A stretch of DNA of 34,740 nt from Pseudomonas cyclaminis (GCF_015163715.1 NZ_JADDUM010000023.1:1-34740), one strand, 5' to 3'; shown: positions 1 through 8,186, counted from the stretch's first letter. Notes: generated by a model not told the origin, from the letters alone. Numbers and translations: made by a program.

Positions 1-200
1 CGGCCCACGGATTCAAGCCTTCGTTCGGGCACACCGAGCCTAGGCGAGGTGCCGAGTGTTGGGGCAAGAGCGCTTTGGTTACTTTCGCGCTTTTCGAAAG
101 TGACCCGCCGTAAGGGCGGAACCCTAAGCCGCCGTTACCCAAAAAACGGATATGCCCCCAATAGGCCTTTTCGCCCAGCGGGCTGCCGCTCCCCCCCGTT
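1..200. repeat. Dispersed-repeat-like non-coding stretch upstream of prfB
   Basis: No credible gene precedes prfB here. The stretch contains short inverted pieces: TTTCGAAA near 93-101, and CCGCC/GGCGG around a GTAA near 106-119. I recall closely similar text (a TTACTTTCGCGCTTTTCGAAAGTGACC-like core, abbreviated here) recurring in many Pseudomonas intergenic regions, where it is often mis-annotated as tiny proteins. The family assignment is from memory and the boundaries are approximate. Only one copy is in this window, so repetition cannot be shown here. Confidence 0.35.
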
Positions 201-251
201 TGCCGTTATACTCGCCGGCTTTCAAAAGTTCGCCAACGAGTGCTGCCCGCC

Positions 252-1347
252 ATGGAAATCAACCCGATCCTGAACACCATCAAGGACCTGTCCGAGCGCT
301 CCGAAACTATTCGGGGGTATCTTTGACTACGATCAAAAGCATGAGCGTCTGACCGAAGTCAATCGCGAGCTTGAAGATCCGGCTGTCTGGAACAAACCCG
401 AATACGCCCAAGAGCTGGGCCGCGAGCGCGCCGCGCTGGCGCAGATCGTCGACACCCTCGACGAACTGAACACCGGTCTGGCCGATTGCCGTGACCTGCT
501 GGACATGGCCGTCGAAGAAAACGACGAAGGCGCAGTGGGCGATGTCGTCGCCGAGCTGGCCCGTCTGGAGGAGAACCTCGCCAAACTCGAATTCCGCCGC
601 ATGTTCAGCCATGAAATGGACCCGAACAACGCTTACCTGGACATCCAGGCCGGCTCCGGCGGCACCGAAGCCCAGGACTGGGCCAACATCCTGCTGCGCA
701 TGTACCTGCGCTGGGCCGACAAACGCGGTTTCGACGCGACCATCATGGAACTGTCGGCCGGTGAAGTGGCTGGTATCAAGGGCGCGACCGTGCACATCAA
801 GGGTGAATACGCCTTTGGCTGGTTGCGTACCGAAATCGGCGTGCACCGCCTGGTGCGCAAGAGCCCGTTCGACTCCGGCAACCGTCGCCACACCTCGTTC
901 TCGGCGGTGTTCGTCTCGCCAGAGATCGACGACAAGGTGGAAATCGAGATCAACCCGGCCGACCTGCGCATCGACACCTACCGCTCCTCCGGTGCCGGTG
1001 GCCAGCACGTAAACACCACCGACTCGGCCGTACGTATTACCCACGTACCGACCAACACCGTGGTCAGCTGCCAGAACGAACGTTCCCAGCACGCGAACAA
1101 GGACACCGCCATGAAAATGCTGCGGGCCAAGTTGTACGAGCAGGAAATGCAGAAGCGCAACGCCGCTTCCCAGGCGCTGGAAGACACCAAGTCGGATATC
1201 GGCTGGGGTCACCAGATCCGTTCGTACGTGCTCGATGCGTCGCGGATCAAGGATCTGCGCACTAATATCGAGCGCAGCGATTGCGACAAGGTACTCGACG
1301 GCGATATCGACGAATACCTGGAAGCCAGCCTGAAGTCCGGCCTCTAA
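252..1347 (+). CDS. prfB: Peptide chain release factor 2 (programmed +1 frameshift)
   Basis: RF2 recognises UGA and UAA stop codons in the ribosomal A site and triggers peptidyl-tRNA hydrolysis. Translation starts at ATG 252 and meets an in-frame TGA at 324-326 after 24 codons. The rest reads in the +1 frame from GAC 325 to TAA 1345-1347, giving about 364 residues, the normal RF2 length. Diagnostic motifs are the anticodon-mimic SPF tripeptide within [16 protein letters not shown] and the catalytic GGQ within GAGGQHVN. As in E. coli, lysS follows directly on the same strand. An annotation starting at ATG 505 or 601 would be a truncated call that misses the recoding event. Confidence 0.97.
312..327 (+). 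promoter_or_regulatory. prfB programmed +1 frameshift site
   Basis: The sequence CGGGGGTATCTTTGAC contains a Shine-Dalgarno-like G run three bases before the slippery CTT (321-323) and the in-frame TGA (324-326) followed by C. It differs from the classical E. coli site only at the first base. When RF2 is scarce, termination at this UGA is slow and ribosomes slip +1, so RF2 autoregulates its synthesis. Confidence 0.95.
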
Positions 1348-1352
1348 AGAAC

Positions 1353-1396
1353 CTGTAGGAGCGGGCTTGCCCGCGATCCTCAGCCGTAGGCTGAGG
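1353..1396. repeat. REP element plus adjacent perfect hairpin between prfB and lysS
   Basis: TGTAGGAGCGGGCTTGCCCGCGAT (in two pieces: TGTAGGAGCGGG and CTTGCCCGCGAT, about 1354-1377) has the GCGGGC-TT-GCCCGC core of Pseudomonas REP sequences. It is followed by a perfect 8-bp inverted repeat, CCTCAGCC/GGCTGAGG, at 1378-1385 and 1389-1396 with a GTA loop. There is no T tract, so it does not look like a full terminator. It could attenuate transcription or stabilise the prfB part of a prfB-lysS transcript. Confidence 0.75.
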
Positions 1397-1427
1397 GCAA
1401 CGAACCTGTGATGGAATTTCAAAAGAC

Positions 1428-2930
1428 ATGAGCGACCAACAACTCGACCCGCAAGCCCTGCAACAGGAAGAAAACTCCCTGATCGCCCTGCGCAAGGAAA
1501 AGCTTGCTGCCGAGCGCGCCAAGGGCAATGCCTTCCCCAACGACTTCCGCCGCGACAATTACTGCGATGCCTTGCAGAAACAGTACGCGGACAAGACCAA
1601 GGAAGAGCTGGCAGAGGCTGCGATCCCGGTCAAGGTGGCAGGTCGCATCATGCTCAACCGCGGCTCGTTCATGGTGATCCAGGACATGACTGGGCGTATC
1701 CAGGTCTACGTCAACCGCAAGACCTTGCCTGAAGAAACCCTGGCCTCGGTGAAAACCTGGGACATGGGCGACATCATCGCAGCCGAAGGCACCCTGGCCC
1801 GTTCCGGCAAGGGCGACCTGTACGTCGAGATGACCAGCGTGCGCCTGCTGACCAAGTCCCTGCGCCCACTGCCGGACAAGCACCACGGCCTGACCGACAC
1901 CGAGCAGCGCTACCGCCAGCGCTACGTTGACCTGATCGTCAACGAAGACGTGCGCCAGACCTTCCGTGTCCGTTCCCAAGTCATCGCCCACATCCGCAGC
2001 TTCCTGATGCAGCGTGACTTCCTGGAAGTGGAAACGCCGATGCTGCAGACCATCCCCGGTGGTGCCGCAGCCAAGCCGTTCGAAACCCACCACAACGCGC
2101 TGGACCTGGAAATGTTCCTGCGTATCGCGCCTGAGCTGTACCTCAAGCGCCTGGTGGTTGGTGGTTTTGAAAAGGTGTTCGAGATCAACCGCAACTTCCG
2201 TAACGAAGGCGTCTCGACCCGTCACAACCCGGAATTCACCATGTTGGAGTTCTATCAGGCTTACGCCGACTACGAAGACAACATGGACCTGACCGAAGAA
2301 CTGTTCCGCGAACTGGCACAGCTGGTCCTGGGCAGCACCGACGTACCGTACGGCGACAAGGTGTTCCACTTCGGTGAGCCGTTTGTGCGCCTGTCGGTGT
2401 TCGACTCGATCCTCAAGTACAACCCTGAGCTGACCGCCGACGACCTGAACGACATCGACAAGGCCCGCGCCATCGCCAAGAAAGCCGGCGCCAAGGTGCT
2501 GGGTTTTGAAGGCCTGGGCAAATTGCAGGTGATGATTTTCGAAGAGCTGGTCGAGCACAAGCTGGAACAGCCGCACTTCATTACCCAGTACCCGTTCGAA
2601 GTGTCGCCGCTGGCCCGTCGCAACGATGACAACCCGAACGTCACCGACCGTTTCGAGCTGTTCATCGGCGGCCGCGAAATCGCCAACGCCTACTCCGAGC
2701 TGAACGATGCCGAAGACCAGGCCGAGCGCTTCATGGCCCAGGTGGCCGACAAGGACGCTGGCGACGACGAAGCCATGCACTACGACGCCGACTTCGTGCG
2801 TGCCCTGGAATACGGCATGCCGCCAACTGCCGGCGAAGGCATCGGCATTGATCGTCTGGTGATGTTGTTGACCAACTCGCCGTCGATCCGCGATGTGATC
2901 CTGTTCCCGCATATGCGGCCAGAAGTGTAA
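1428..2930 (+). CDS. lysS: Lysyl-tRNA synthetase, class II
   Basis: The enzyme charges tRNA-Lys with lysine in the cytoplasm. The 500-residue length is close to E. coli LysS. An N-terminal anticodon-binding OB fold occupies roughly residues 60-150, followed by the class II catalytic core: motif 1 around [15 protein letters not shown], motif 2 around [20 protein letters not shown] and motif 3 [13 protein letters not shown] near the C-terminus. Start ATG 1428 has only a weak GGAA upstream. The gene follows prfB with about 80 bp between them containing a REP element, and is closed by a strong terminator at 2946-2973. Confidence 0.98.
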   Translation: MSDQQLDPQALQQEENSLIALRKEKLAAERAKGNAFPNDFRRDNYCDALQKQYADKTKEELAEAAIPVKVAGRIMLNRGSFMVIQDMTGRIQVYVNRKTLPEETLASVKTWDMGDIIAAEGTLARSGKGDLYVEMTSVRLLTKSLRPLPDKHHGLTDTEQRYRQRYVDLIVNEDVRQTFRVRSQVIAHIRSFLMQRDFLEVETPMLQTIPGGAAAKPFETHHNALDLEMFLRIAPELYLKRLVVGGFEKVFEINRNFRNEGVSTRHNPEFTMLEFYQAYADYEDNMDLTEELFRELAQLVLGSTDVPYGDKVFHFGEPFVRLSVFDSILKYNPELTADDLNDIDKARAIAKKAGAKVLGFEGLGKLQVMIFEELVEHKLEQPHFITQYPFEVSPLARRNDDNPNVTDRFELFIGGREIANAYSELNDAEDQAERFMAQVADKDAGDDEAMHYDADFVRALEYGMPPTAGEGIGIDRLVMLLTNSPSIRDVILFPHMRPEV

Positions 2931-2945
2931 ACGTAGCGAAATCCG

Positions 2946-2973
2946 AAGCCGCCTTTTATAAGGCGGCTTTTTT
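2946..2973 (+). terminator. Rho-independent terminator of prfB-lysS
   Basis: A perfect 10-bp stem (AAGCCGCCTT/AAGGCGGCTT, arms 2946-2955 and 2960-2969) with a TTAT loop runs into a T tract. It lies 16 bases after the lysS stop codon. Confidence 0.93.
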
Positions 2974-3036
2974 ATGTGGCGTTTTTAAGCGTCAAGCAAA
3001 CAGCGCCAGGTTTTGATCTATTCAAGGATGTGTGTC

Positions 3037-3753
3037 GTGAACCGCGTAATCGCACAAGAAGGCGCCGCCGGCATTGCTGCTGCCGTGGCTGAAAGCGTCC
3101 AGTACCAGGGCCGTAAGGCCAGCCGTCGGGGCAGCGAGCAACGCAGGCAAGACATTCTCGATGCGGCCATGCGCATCGTGGTGCGCGAAGGCGTGCGTGC
3201 CGTGCGCCATCGGGCGGTGGCGGCGGAGGCGGGTGTGCCGCTGTCGGCGACCACCTACTACTTCAAAGACATCGATGACCTGCTCACCGATACCTTCGCC
3301 CAATACGTCGAACGCAGCGCCGCCTTCATGGGCAAGCTGTGGGTGCGTAACGAAGGCCTGTTGCGCGAGATGGTCGCCTACGGCGATGGCAGCCCGGAGT
3401 CGCGCTCACAGCTGGCAGATGACATCGCGCGCCTGACCGCCGACTATGTGCAGCGCCAACTGATCAACCGCCGCGAATACCTGATGGCTGAACAGGCGTT
3501 CCGCCAGGAGGCACTGCTGAACCCGCGCCTGGCCGAACTGGTGCGCTCCCACCAGCAGATTTTGTTGCAGGGCACCGGGCAGTTTTTCCAGGTCCTGGGC
3601 TCCCGCGAACCGCAGCAGGACGCCAAGGTGTTGACGGCGATTATCAGTCGGATGGAATATCAGGGCCTGTTGGGCGGCGCAGAGCCTCTGACCGGTGAAG
3701 AGATGCTTGAGATCCTCAAGCGTTACATGCATTTGGTGTTGGCCTCGGTCTGA
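3037..3753 (+). CDS. TetR/AcrR family transcriptional regulator
   Basis: This is a predicted dimeric DNA-binding repressor with an unknown ligand. GTG 3037 is preferred because AAGGA (3024-3028) sits 8 bases upstream; ATG 3028 would overlap that ribosome-binding site, and TTG 3013 has none. From GTG the protein is 238 residues. A basic N-terminal extension (to about residue 35) precedes the TetR N-domain, with the helix-turn-helix about residues 54-76 ending in the typical TTYYFKD. The rest is a helical ligand-binding domain. A lipoprotein gene follows 16 bases later, so it likely heads the downstream co-directional cluster. In PAO1 the same gene lies next to lysS (recalled as PA3699). Confidence 0.88.
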   Translation: MNRVIAQEGAAGIAAAVAESVQYQGRKASRRGSEQRRQDILDAAMRIVVREGVRAVRHRAVAAEAGVPLSATTYYFKDIDDLLTDTFAQYVERSAAFMGKLWVRNEGLLREMVAYGDGSPESRSQLADDIARLTADYVQRQLINRREYLMAEQAFRQEALLNPRLAELVRSHQQILLQGTGQFFQVLGSREPQQDAKVLTAIISRMEYQGLLGGAEPLTGEEMLEILKRYMHLVLASV

Positions 3754-3769
3754 CACCGGAGGGTGTCTG

Positions 3770-4318
3770 ATGAAAACCTGGCGCACCGCAGTAATCGCCT
3801 TGTCGTTCCTGCTGCTCAGTGGTTGCCTGGTGACCTTCAAGGAGCCGCTGGCAACCCGTGAAGCGGCGCCGGATGAGTTGCTGGGCCAATGGTCCAGCAA
3901 GAATGCCTGGGGCGAGCCGCTCAACCTGCACATCACGCGTGCCGGTGAGCACCGTTACAAAGCCGTGAGCTACCCTAAGGCCACGCCGGAGCAGCGCGAC
4001 GAGTACCTGTTCAGCGTGTCGCGCCATGGCAACCGCTGGTACCTGTCGGCGCCGTTGCCTACAAAGCTCGGTGGGAATTTTATCCTGGCCGGCTTCGAAT
4101 TCGACGAAAAGCACGAATTGGTGGTCTACAACCTGGATCTGGAACAGATCCACCAGGCCATCGGCCAACAGGCGTTGCGTGGTCATACGGTAGAAACCGT
4201 CGAAGGCGACGGCGTGTTGGTGGATAGCCCGATGGACCAGGTGTTTGCCTACCTGGACAACCCGGCCAATGCCGATGTGTTCGTTGAAGCCGTGCGCTAC
4301 CGGCGTGCGGGCAAATAA
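3770..4318 (+). CDS. Conserved Pseudomonas lipoprotein, function unknown
   Basis: This 182-residue protein has a lipoprotein signal peptide with lipobox LLSGC and lipidated Cys19. S20-type downstream residues are absent and L follows the Cys; outer-membrane sorting is expected by default. The mature part is soluble, mixed alpha/beta, with no catalytic motif I recognise. Residues 40-75, with GQWSS and later GNRWYLSAP, look like a small beta-sandwich that could bind a ligand. Start ATG 3770 has GGAGGG (3758-3763) about 6 bases upstream. It lies 16 bp after the TetR gene and 22 bp before the QEGLA gene, consistent with one operon. No enzymatic role can be inferred. Confidence 0.85.
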   Translation: MKTWRTAVIALSFLLLSGCLVTFKEPLATREAAPDELLGQWSSKNAWGEPLNLHITRAGEHRYKAVSYPKATPEQRDEYLFSVSRHGNRWYLSAPLPTKLGGNFILAGFEFDEKHELVVYNLDLEQIHQAIGQQALRGHTVETVEGDGVLVDSPMDQVFAYLDNPANADVFVEAVRYRRAGK

Positions 4319-4340
4319 CGTTTAAAGAAGGAAGCACCCG

Positions 4341-5618
4341 GTGGACGATTACCAGCAGACGATACGCACCTTGTCCGATCGCATTGTGCTGGCGCAAACA
4401 CCGATTCGCGTCCTCGACGCCGTGAAGTGGGACGACAACATTCGCCAGGGATTCCTCAAGGCCAAGGGCAAGGCAATGCCCGCTGTGGACCGCGACTATT
4501 ACCTGAACCGGCCGCTGTCCTTCGACTCCAGTGCGGTGAAGCTGGAGTTCCAGAACATTGAGCGTGATATCACTCGCCGCCTCGGCCAGTTCAGCCCGGT
4601 GGGGCAGATCATGCGGCGCATGTGCCGCGAGTACCGCATGGTGGTGCGTATGCTCGAAGCACGCGGCACCGAGGACTTCGGCCTGATTTCCCAGGAGTTG
4701 TACGGCGCTGCCTCCGATGCCTTCCATGCTGGCGACCCGACCCTGGCCGACCTGGGCCTGATGCTCTCCGACTACCTGAATAATATTGATGGCCGTGGCG
4801 ACCTCAAGGACGAAGCCAAGACCCTCACCGCCAAGGACGCCGTCGCCCTGCTGCAAACCCGCTTGAACAAGGTATTCGGCGAGGCGGAAGAGACCATCCG
4901 CGTCTTCGAGTCCGACGGCATCGTCGCCGACGCGGCGGCGGGTGCCGACTACATCAAGATCCGCGCCGATGCGATGTTCAACAATCGCGACGTGCGCGCC
5001 CTGGAAGTGCATGAAGGCCTGGTGCACGTCGGCACCACCCTCAACGGCCAGAACCAGCCGATCTGCACCTTCCTGTCCAAGGGCCCGCCGTCGTCCACCG
5101 TGACCCAGGAAGGCCTGGCGATCCTCATGGAGATCATCACCTTCGCCTCCTACCCCAGTCGCCTGCGCAAACTGACCAACCGCACCCGCGCCATCCACAT
5201 GGTGGAAGAGGGCGCCGACTTCCTGCAGGTGTACGAATTTTTCCGCGAGCAAGGCTTTGAAATGGCCGAAAGCTACGGCAACGCCAGCCGCGTATTCCGT
5301 GGCTCGGTGCCGAACGGCCTGCCGTTTACCAAGGATTTGTCCTACCTCAAGGGCTTTATCATGGTCTACAACTACATCCAGCTGGCCGTGCGCAAAGGCA
5401 AGCTGGAACAGGTGCCGCTGCTGTTCTGCGGCAAGACCACCCTGGAAGACATGCGCACCCTGCGCCAACTGGTGGATGAAGGCCTGGTGGTGCCACCCAA
5501 GTATCTGCCTGAGCAGTTCCGCGATATGAACGCGCTGGCGGCGTGGATGTGCTTCTCCAACTTCCTCAACCACCTGAGCCTGGATCGGATCGAGGCGGAC
5601 TACTCCAATATCCTTTAA
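4341..5618 (+). CDS. QEGLA-motif (DUF1704) protein, putative zinc carboxypeptidase-like
   Basis: The 425-residue protein belongs to the family named 'flavohemoglobin expression-modulating QEGLA motif protein'. The signature TQEGLA lies at residues 255-260. Just upstream is HEGLVH (H224, E225, H229), an HExxxH arrangement, with E257 of the QEGLA motif 28 residues beyond H229. This is the zinc-site layout I recall for the eukaryotic DUF1704 tyrosine carboxypeptidases (MATCAP/TMCP). The usual family name therefore probably hides a metallopeptidase. GTG 4341 is preceded by AAGAAGGAAG with about 6-8 bases spacing. There is no signal peptide, so it is cytoplasmic. The substrate is unknown. Confidence 0.88.
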   Translation: MDDYQQTIRTLSDRIVLAQTPIRVLDAVKWDDNIRQGFLKAKGKAMPAVDRDYYLNRPLSFDSSAVKLEFQNIERDITRRLGQFSPVGQIMRRMCREYRMVVRMLEARGTEDFGLISQELYGAASDAFHAGDPTLADLGLMLSDYLNNIDGRGDLKDEAKTLTAKDAVALLQTRLNKVFGEAEETIRVFESDGIVADAAAGADYIKIRADAMFNNRDVRALEVHEGLVHVGTTLNGQNQPICTFLSKGPPSSTVTQEGLAILMEIITFASYPSRLRKLTNRTRAIHMVEEGADFLQVYEFFREQGFEMAESYGNASRVFRGSVPNGLPFTKDLSYLKGFIMVYNYIQLAVRKGKLEQVPLLFCGKTTLEDMRTLRQLVDEGLVVPPKYLPEQFRDMNALAAWMCFSNFLNHLSLDRIEADYSNIL

Positions 5619-5645
5619 ACGCGGTTATTCACGAGGCTTCAACGG

Positions 5646-6551
5646 ATGAGAATCCTCGGCATTCTGTGCCTGCTACTCGCCTTGAACGGCTGCAGTTCGC
5701 TGCTGTTCTACCCCGAGCCCGGCCTGCCCTTTACCCCGGAAAAGGCTCGCCTGGCGTACCGCGACGTGACTCTTACCACGGCTGACGGCGTGAAGCTGCA
5801 CGCCTGGTGGCTGCCGGCCAAGGCGGGTGTGCCGGTCAAAGGCACGGTGCTGCACCTGCACGGCAATGGCGGCAACCTGGCCTGGCACCTGGGCGGCAGT
5901 TGGTGGTTGCCGGAGCAGGGCTATCAAGTGCTGCTGGTGGACTATCGCGGGTATGGCTTGTCCGAGGGCACCCCGTCGTTGCCGGCAATCTATCAGGACG
6001 TGGATGCGGCGTTCAGTTGGCTCGACACGGCGCCCGAAACCCAGGGCCGGCCGCTGATTGTCCTCGGCCAAAGCCTGGGCGGCGCGTTGGCGGTGCATTA
6101 CCTGGCGGCGCACCCGGAGCGCCAGGCCCGGCTCAAGGCGCTGGTGCTGGATGGCGTGCCTGCCAGTTATCGTGACGTAGGACAATTCGCCCTCAGCACC
6201 TCCTGGTTAACATGGCCGTTCCAGGTGCCCTTGTCCTGGCTGGTGCCCGACGCCGACAGTGCGATCAACGCCATGCCGCAACTGACGGGCGTACCGAAAC
6301 TACTGTTCCACAGCCTGGATGACCCGATCGTGCCGCTGTCCAATGGCATCCGTCTGTACCAGGCCGCGCCACCGCCGAGGGTGTTGCAGTTGACCCGGGG
6401 CGGCCATGTGCAGACCTTTGCCGACAAGACCTGGCAAACCGTGATGCTGCGCTACCTGGACGACCCGCAGCACTTCAACGGCCTGCGTCGCCTGGGCGAG
6501 ATTCCAAACTACCCCATTCCTAAAGTTGACTCATCAGAGAGCCCGCAATGA
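5646..6551 (+). CDS. Alpha/beta hydrolase lipoprotein (BEM46/serine aminopeptidase type)
   Basis: The 301-residue predicted envelope hydrolase has an N-terminal signal with LLALNGC and lipidated Cys16. The alpha/beta-hydrolase core shows the oxyanion loop HGNGGN (72-77), the nucleophile elbow GQSLGG with Ser143, an acid at Asp225/226 in HSLDDPIVP, and His254 in GGHVQTF. The full triad suggests an active esterase, lipase or peptidase, but the substrate cannot be deduced. GAGG at 5633-5636 supports ATG 5646. The stop overlaps the next gene's start by four bases (ATGA), so the two are translationally coupled. Confidence 0.9.
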   Translation: MRILGILCLLLALNGCSSLLFYPEPGLPFTPEKARLAYRDVTLTTADGVKLHAWWLPAKAGVPVKGTVLHLHGNGGNLAWHLGGSWWLPEQGYQVLLVDYRGYGLSEGTPSLPAIYQDVDAAFSWLDTAPETQGRPLIVLGQSLGGALAVHYLAAHPERQARLKALVLDGVPASYRDVGQFALSTSWLTWPFQVPLSWLVPDADSAINAMPQLTGVPKLLFHSLDDPIVPLSNGIRLYQAAPPPRVLQLTRGGHVQTFADKTWQTVMLRYLDDPQHFNGLRRLGEIPNYPIPKVDSSESPQ

Positions 6552-6874
6552 GCGAAGAACGCAACATGATCCCGCTGATTCTCACCGGTATCGGCACCAT
6601 CATCGGCACCGTCGGCTGCCTGTGGTACTACGGCTACCTGCACTTCGCCAAACCGGAAGATGCGTTACTGCTCAGTGACTTCACCATGCTCAAGACCGTA
6701 CCCGGCGAGGACTACAAGATCTCCCTCACCCCAGCGGCCCAAGTGGCGCAGTGCGTCGATGGGGTACTGGTGATGTTCGATACGGAGCAGAAGGGCTTGA
6801 GCGGCGTGCTGGTGAACAACAAGAAACAGGCCGTGCGTTGCATGGGGCAGGAAACGCCGCAGTTGCAGCAATAG
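6548..6874 (+). CDS. Small membrane-anchored conserved protein, function unknown
   Basis: The 108-residue protein has one N-terminal hydrophobic segment (about residues 7-29, IPLILTGIGTIIGTVGCLWYY) and a soluble C-terminal part of about 75 residues with two cysteines (in QCVDG and RCMGQ) that could form a disulfide. It overlaps the upstream alpha/beta-hydrolase gene by ATGA, implying coupled expression and possibly a shared envelope role. I recognise no domain. It is the last gene of the cluster before the accessory cassette at 6908. Confidence 0.8.
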   Translation: MSEERNMIPLILTGIGTIIGTVGCLWYYGYLHFAKPEDALLLSDFTMLKTVPGEDYKISLTPAAQVAQCVDGVLVMFDTEQKGLSGVLVNNKKQAVRCMGQETPQLQQ

Positions 6875-6907
6875 CAGGTTCGTCATCCCAAATAGCCGGA
6901 CATATCT

Positions 6908-6935
6908 GGAACCGTTTTTCGTAAGTTGCCACTGA
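6908..6935 (+). promoter_or_regulatory. hrp box (HrpL/RspL-type ECF sigma promoter)
   Basis: GGAACC at 6908-6913, a 15-nt spacer and CCACTGA at 6929-6935 match the HrpL consensus GGAACC-N15/16-CCACNNA at every defined position. The box lies 57 bases upstream of the Gly-rich ORF and 33 bases after the previous stop codon. HrpL-type factors control type III secretion genes in plant-associated pseudomonads. Binding has not been shown. Confidence 0.72.
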
Positions 6936-6992
6936 CTAGCTTGTCAGTACGACTGGCAAACAACTTATGAGTATGGACCCTGGAGTGTAAAT

Positions 6993-7295
6993 ATGAGTGG
7001 CATTAGTGCTATAACCAATATGTTGAAAATGGCAAGGAGCCAGGAAAACCTGGGGCAAGATGGCGCGGAAGGCGCTGGTAATCAAAAGGACAAAATAGAC
7101 CCGGAGCTGGTCAAAAAGCTGCTCGAACTGCTCTCCGGCGGCGCCGGTGGCGCTCAGGGCGGTGGCGGATCAGGTTCATCTGGTGGTTCGGGTGGTCAGC
7201 CTGACGCTGATCAGATGAGGAAGATGATGAGTGGGCGCCAAGGGATGGAGGCGATGATGCCGGACAGTGATAACGGTCGTCAGGTCCAAGTCTGA
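6993..7295 (+). CDS. Small Gly-rich harpin-like protein, candidate type III secreted
   Basis: The 100-residue protein has no recognised homologue. Residues 1-30 are Ser/Ala/Gln-rich with no acidic residue before E18 and Ile at position 4, fitting the Pseudomonas type III export pattern. Residues 35-48 (IDPELVKKLLELLS) form a likely amphipathic helix. Residues 49-68 are nearly all Gly, Ser, Ala and Gln, and the tail (about 73-90) is Met-rich. There is no cysteine, no signal peptide and no aromatic residue, so it resembles harpins in composition but not in alignable sequence. Start ATG 6993 has GGAG 7 bases upstream. The gene has its own hrp-box promoter and terminator, and its DNA start is AT-richer than the flanks. 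Harpin-like function is inference. Confidence 0.68.
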   Translation: MSGISAITNMLKMARSQENLGQDGAEGAGNQKDKIDPELVKKLLELLSGGAGGAQGGGGSGSSGGSGGQPDADQMRKMMSGRQGMEAMMPDSDNGRQVQV

Positions 7296-7302
7296 CAGAC
7301 AC

Positions 7303-7332
7303 AAAAAACCCACCGTCAGGTGGGTTTTTTTT
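7303..7332. terminator. Bidirectional terminator between the Gly-rich gene and lptF
   Basis: A perfect 12-bp stem (AAAAAACCCACC at 7303-7314, GGTGGGTTTTTT at 7319-7330) has a GTCA loop. T tracts follow on both strands, so it can stop the plus-strand cassette and the minus-strand lptF transcript. Confidence 0.93.
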
Positions 7333-7345
7333 CAGCATCGATTAA

Positions 7346-8131
7346 TCAGTTCGCCATGGACGAACGTGGCTTGACCGGCTGGTTGTCGTTGGAAATGGTT
7401 ACTTCAACGCGGCGGTTCATGGCACGGCCCGACACGCTGCCGTTGTCGGCAACCGGGTATTCCTTGCCGTAGCCGGTGGCCACGATGCGGCGTGGGTCAA
7501 CGCCCATCTTGATCAGTGCAACCTGTACCGAAGCAGCACGGCGCTCCGACAGGCTCTGGTTGTAGGCATCGGCGCCAGTGCTGTCGGTGTAACCCTCAAC
7601 GATCACCTGGCGATCCGGGTTTTCCTGGAGGAATTGCGCCAGTTTGTTGATGTTGACCAGACCGCTGGATTTCAGGTCGGCCTTGTTGGTAGCAAACAGC
7701 ACATCACCGAAGGTCACCAAGGTACCGCGATCGGTCTGCTTGGCGTTCAGGCTGTCTTGCAGTTGCTTGATCTGTGCATCACGGGCGTCCAGCAGGGCGC
7801 GGGCACGTTCGTCGCCGGCATTTTTCAGCTTGGCTTCGGATTCGCGCAGCACGATGGTGTCTTTGGCCACTTCAACGCGCTGGTTGGTCAGGTAAGCCAG
7901 TTGGTCGACCTTCTTCTGGTCTTCCTTGTCACGGTAGGCTTTGTCAGCCTTGTCCAGCCAATCTTGCGCGTCCTTGGTTTCCAGGGCCGCTACTTTGGTG
8001 GCGTTCGGGTTGGCCTGCAGGGCCGAGAAGTTGGTCCGAGCGTTTTCCAGGTTCGCGTTCGGCGGGGTGGAGCAAGCCGCCAGGGCAACGCTCATCGCCA
8101 GCAGGGCAGGGATCATCAATTGTTTACGCAT
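7346..8131 (-). CDS. lptF: OmpA-family outer-membrane lipoprotein (LptF-like)
   Basis: This 261-residue lipoprotein has lipobox VALAAC with Cys20. Residues about 28-125 form a helical DUF4398-like region rich in Ala, Lys and Asp. Residues about 138-255 are an OmpA C-terminal peptidoglycan-binding domain with Asp183 in EGYTDSTG and NQSLSERRA at 191-199, which bind diaminopimelate in this family. It likely tethers the outer membrane to the cell wall. An AAAGGA ribosome-binding site precedes the start. The upstream gene on the same strand is a DUF4398 lipoprotein, as in PAO1 (recalled as PA3692-PA3691), where lptF is linked to AlgU control. Confidence 0.92.
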   Translation of the reverse strand: MRKQLMIPALLAMSVALAACSTPPNANLENARTNFSALQANPNATKVAALETKDAQDWLDKADKAYRDKEDQKKVDQLAYLTNQRVEVAKDTIVLRESEAKLKNAGDERARALLDARDAQIKQLQDSLNAKQTDRGTLVTFGDVLFATNKADLKSSGLVNINKLAQFLQENPDRQVIVEGYTDSTGADAYNQSLSERRAASVQVALIKMGVDPRRIVATGYGKEYPVADNGSVSGRAMNRRVEVTISNDNQPVKPRSSMAN

Positions 8132-8186
8132 AGTCGTGTCGTCCTTTCAATTCGATATCAGGTGCGATGCAGTCAGGGGCGGCGGC

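Noticed and set aside
117..142. GGAACC as a third hrp box
   Set aside because: At 15 and 16 nt the sequence is CCAA/CAAA rather than CCAC, and no orphan ORF with a ribosome-binding site follows.
307..1422. Long antisense ORF (371 aa) opposite prfB
   Set aside because: High-GC shadow frame with no ribosome-binding site or recognisable domain; the plus strand encodes RF2 with all motifs.
1419..2912. 497-aa ORF opposite lysS
   Set aside because: Shadow of lysS; His/Val/Gln-biased composition typical of antisense frames.
3013..3036. TTG 3013 or ATG 3028 as the TetR start
   Set aside because: AAGGA at 3024-3028 is correctly spaced only for GTG 3037.
4080..5573. 497-aa ORF opposite the QEGLA gene
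   Set aside because: Overlaps two well-supported plus-strand genes; antisense composition and no start signal.
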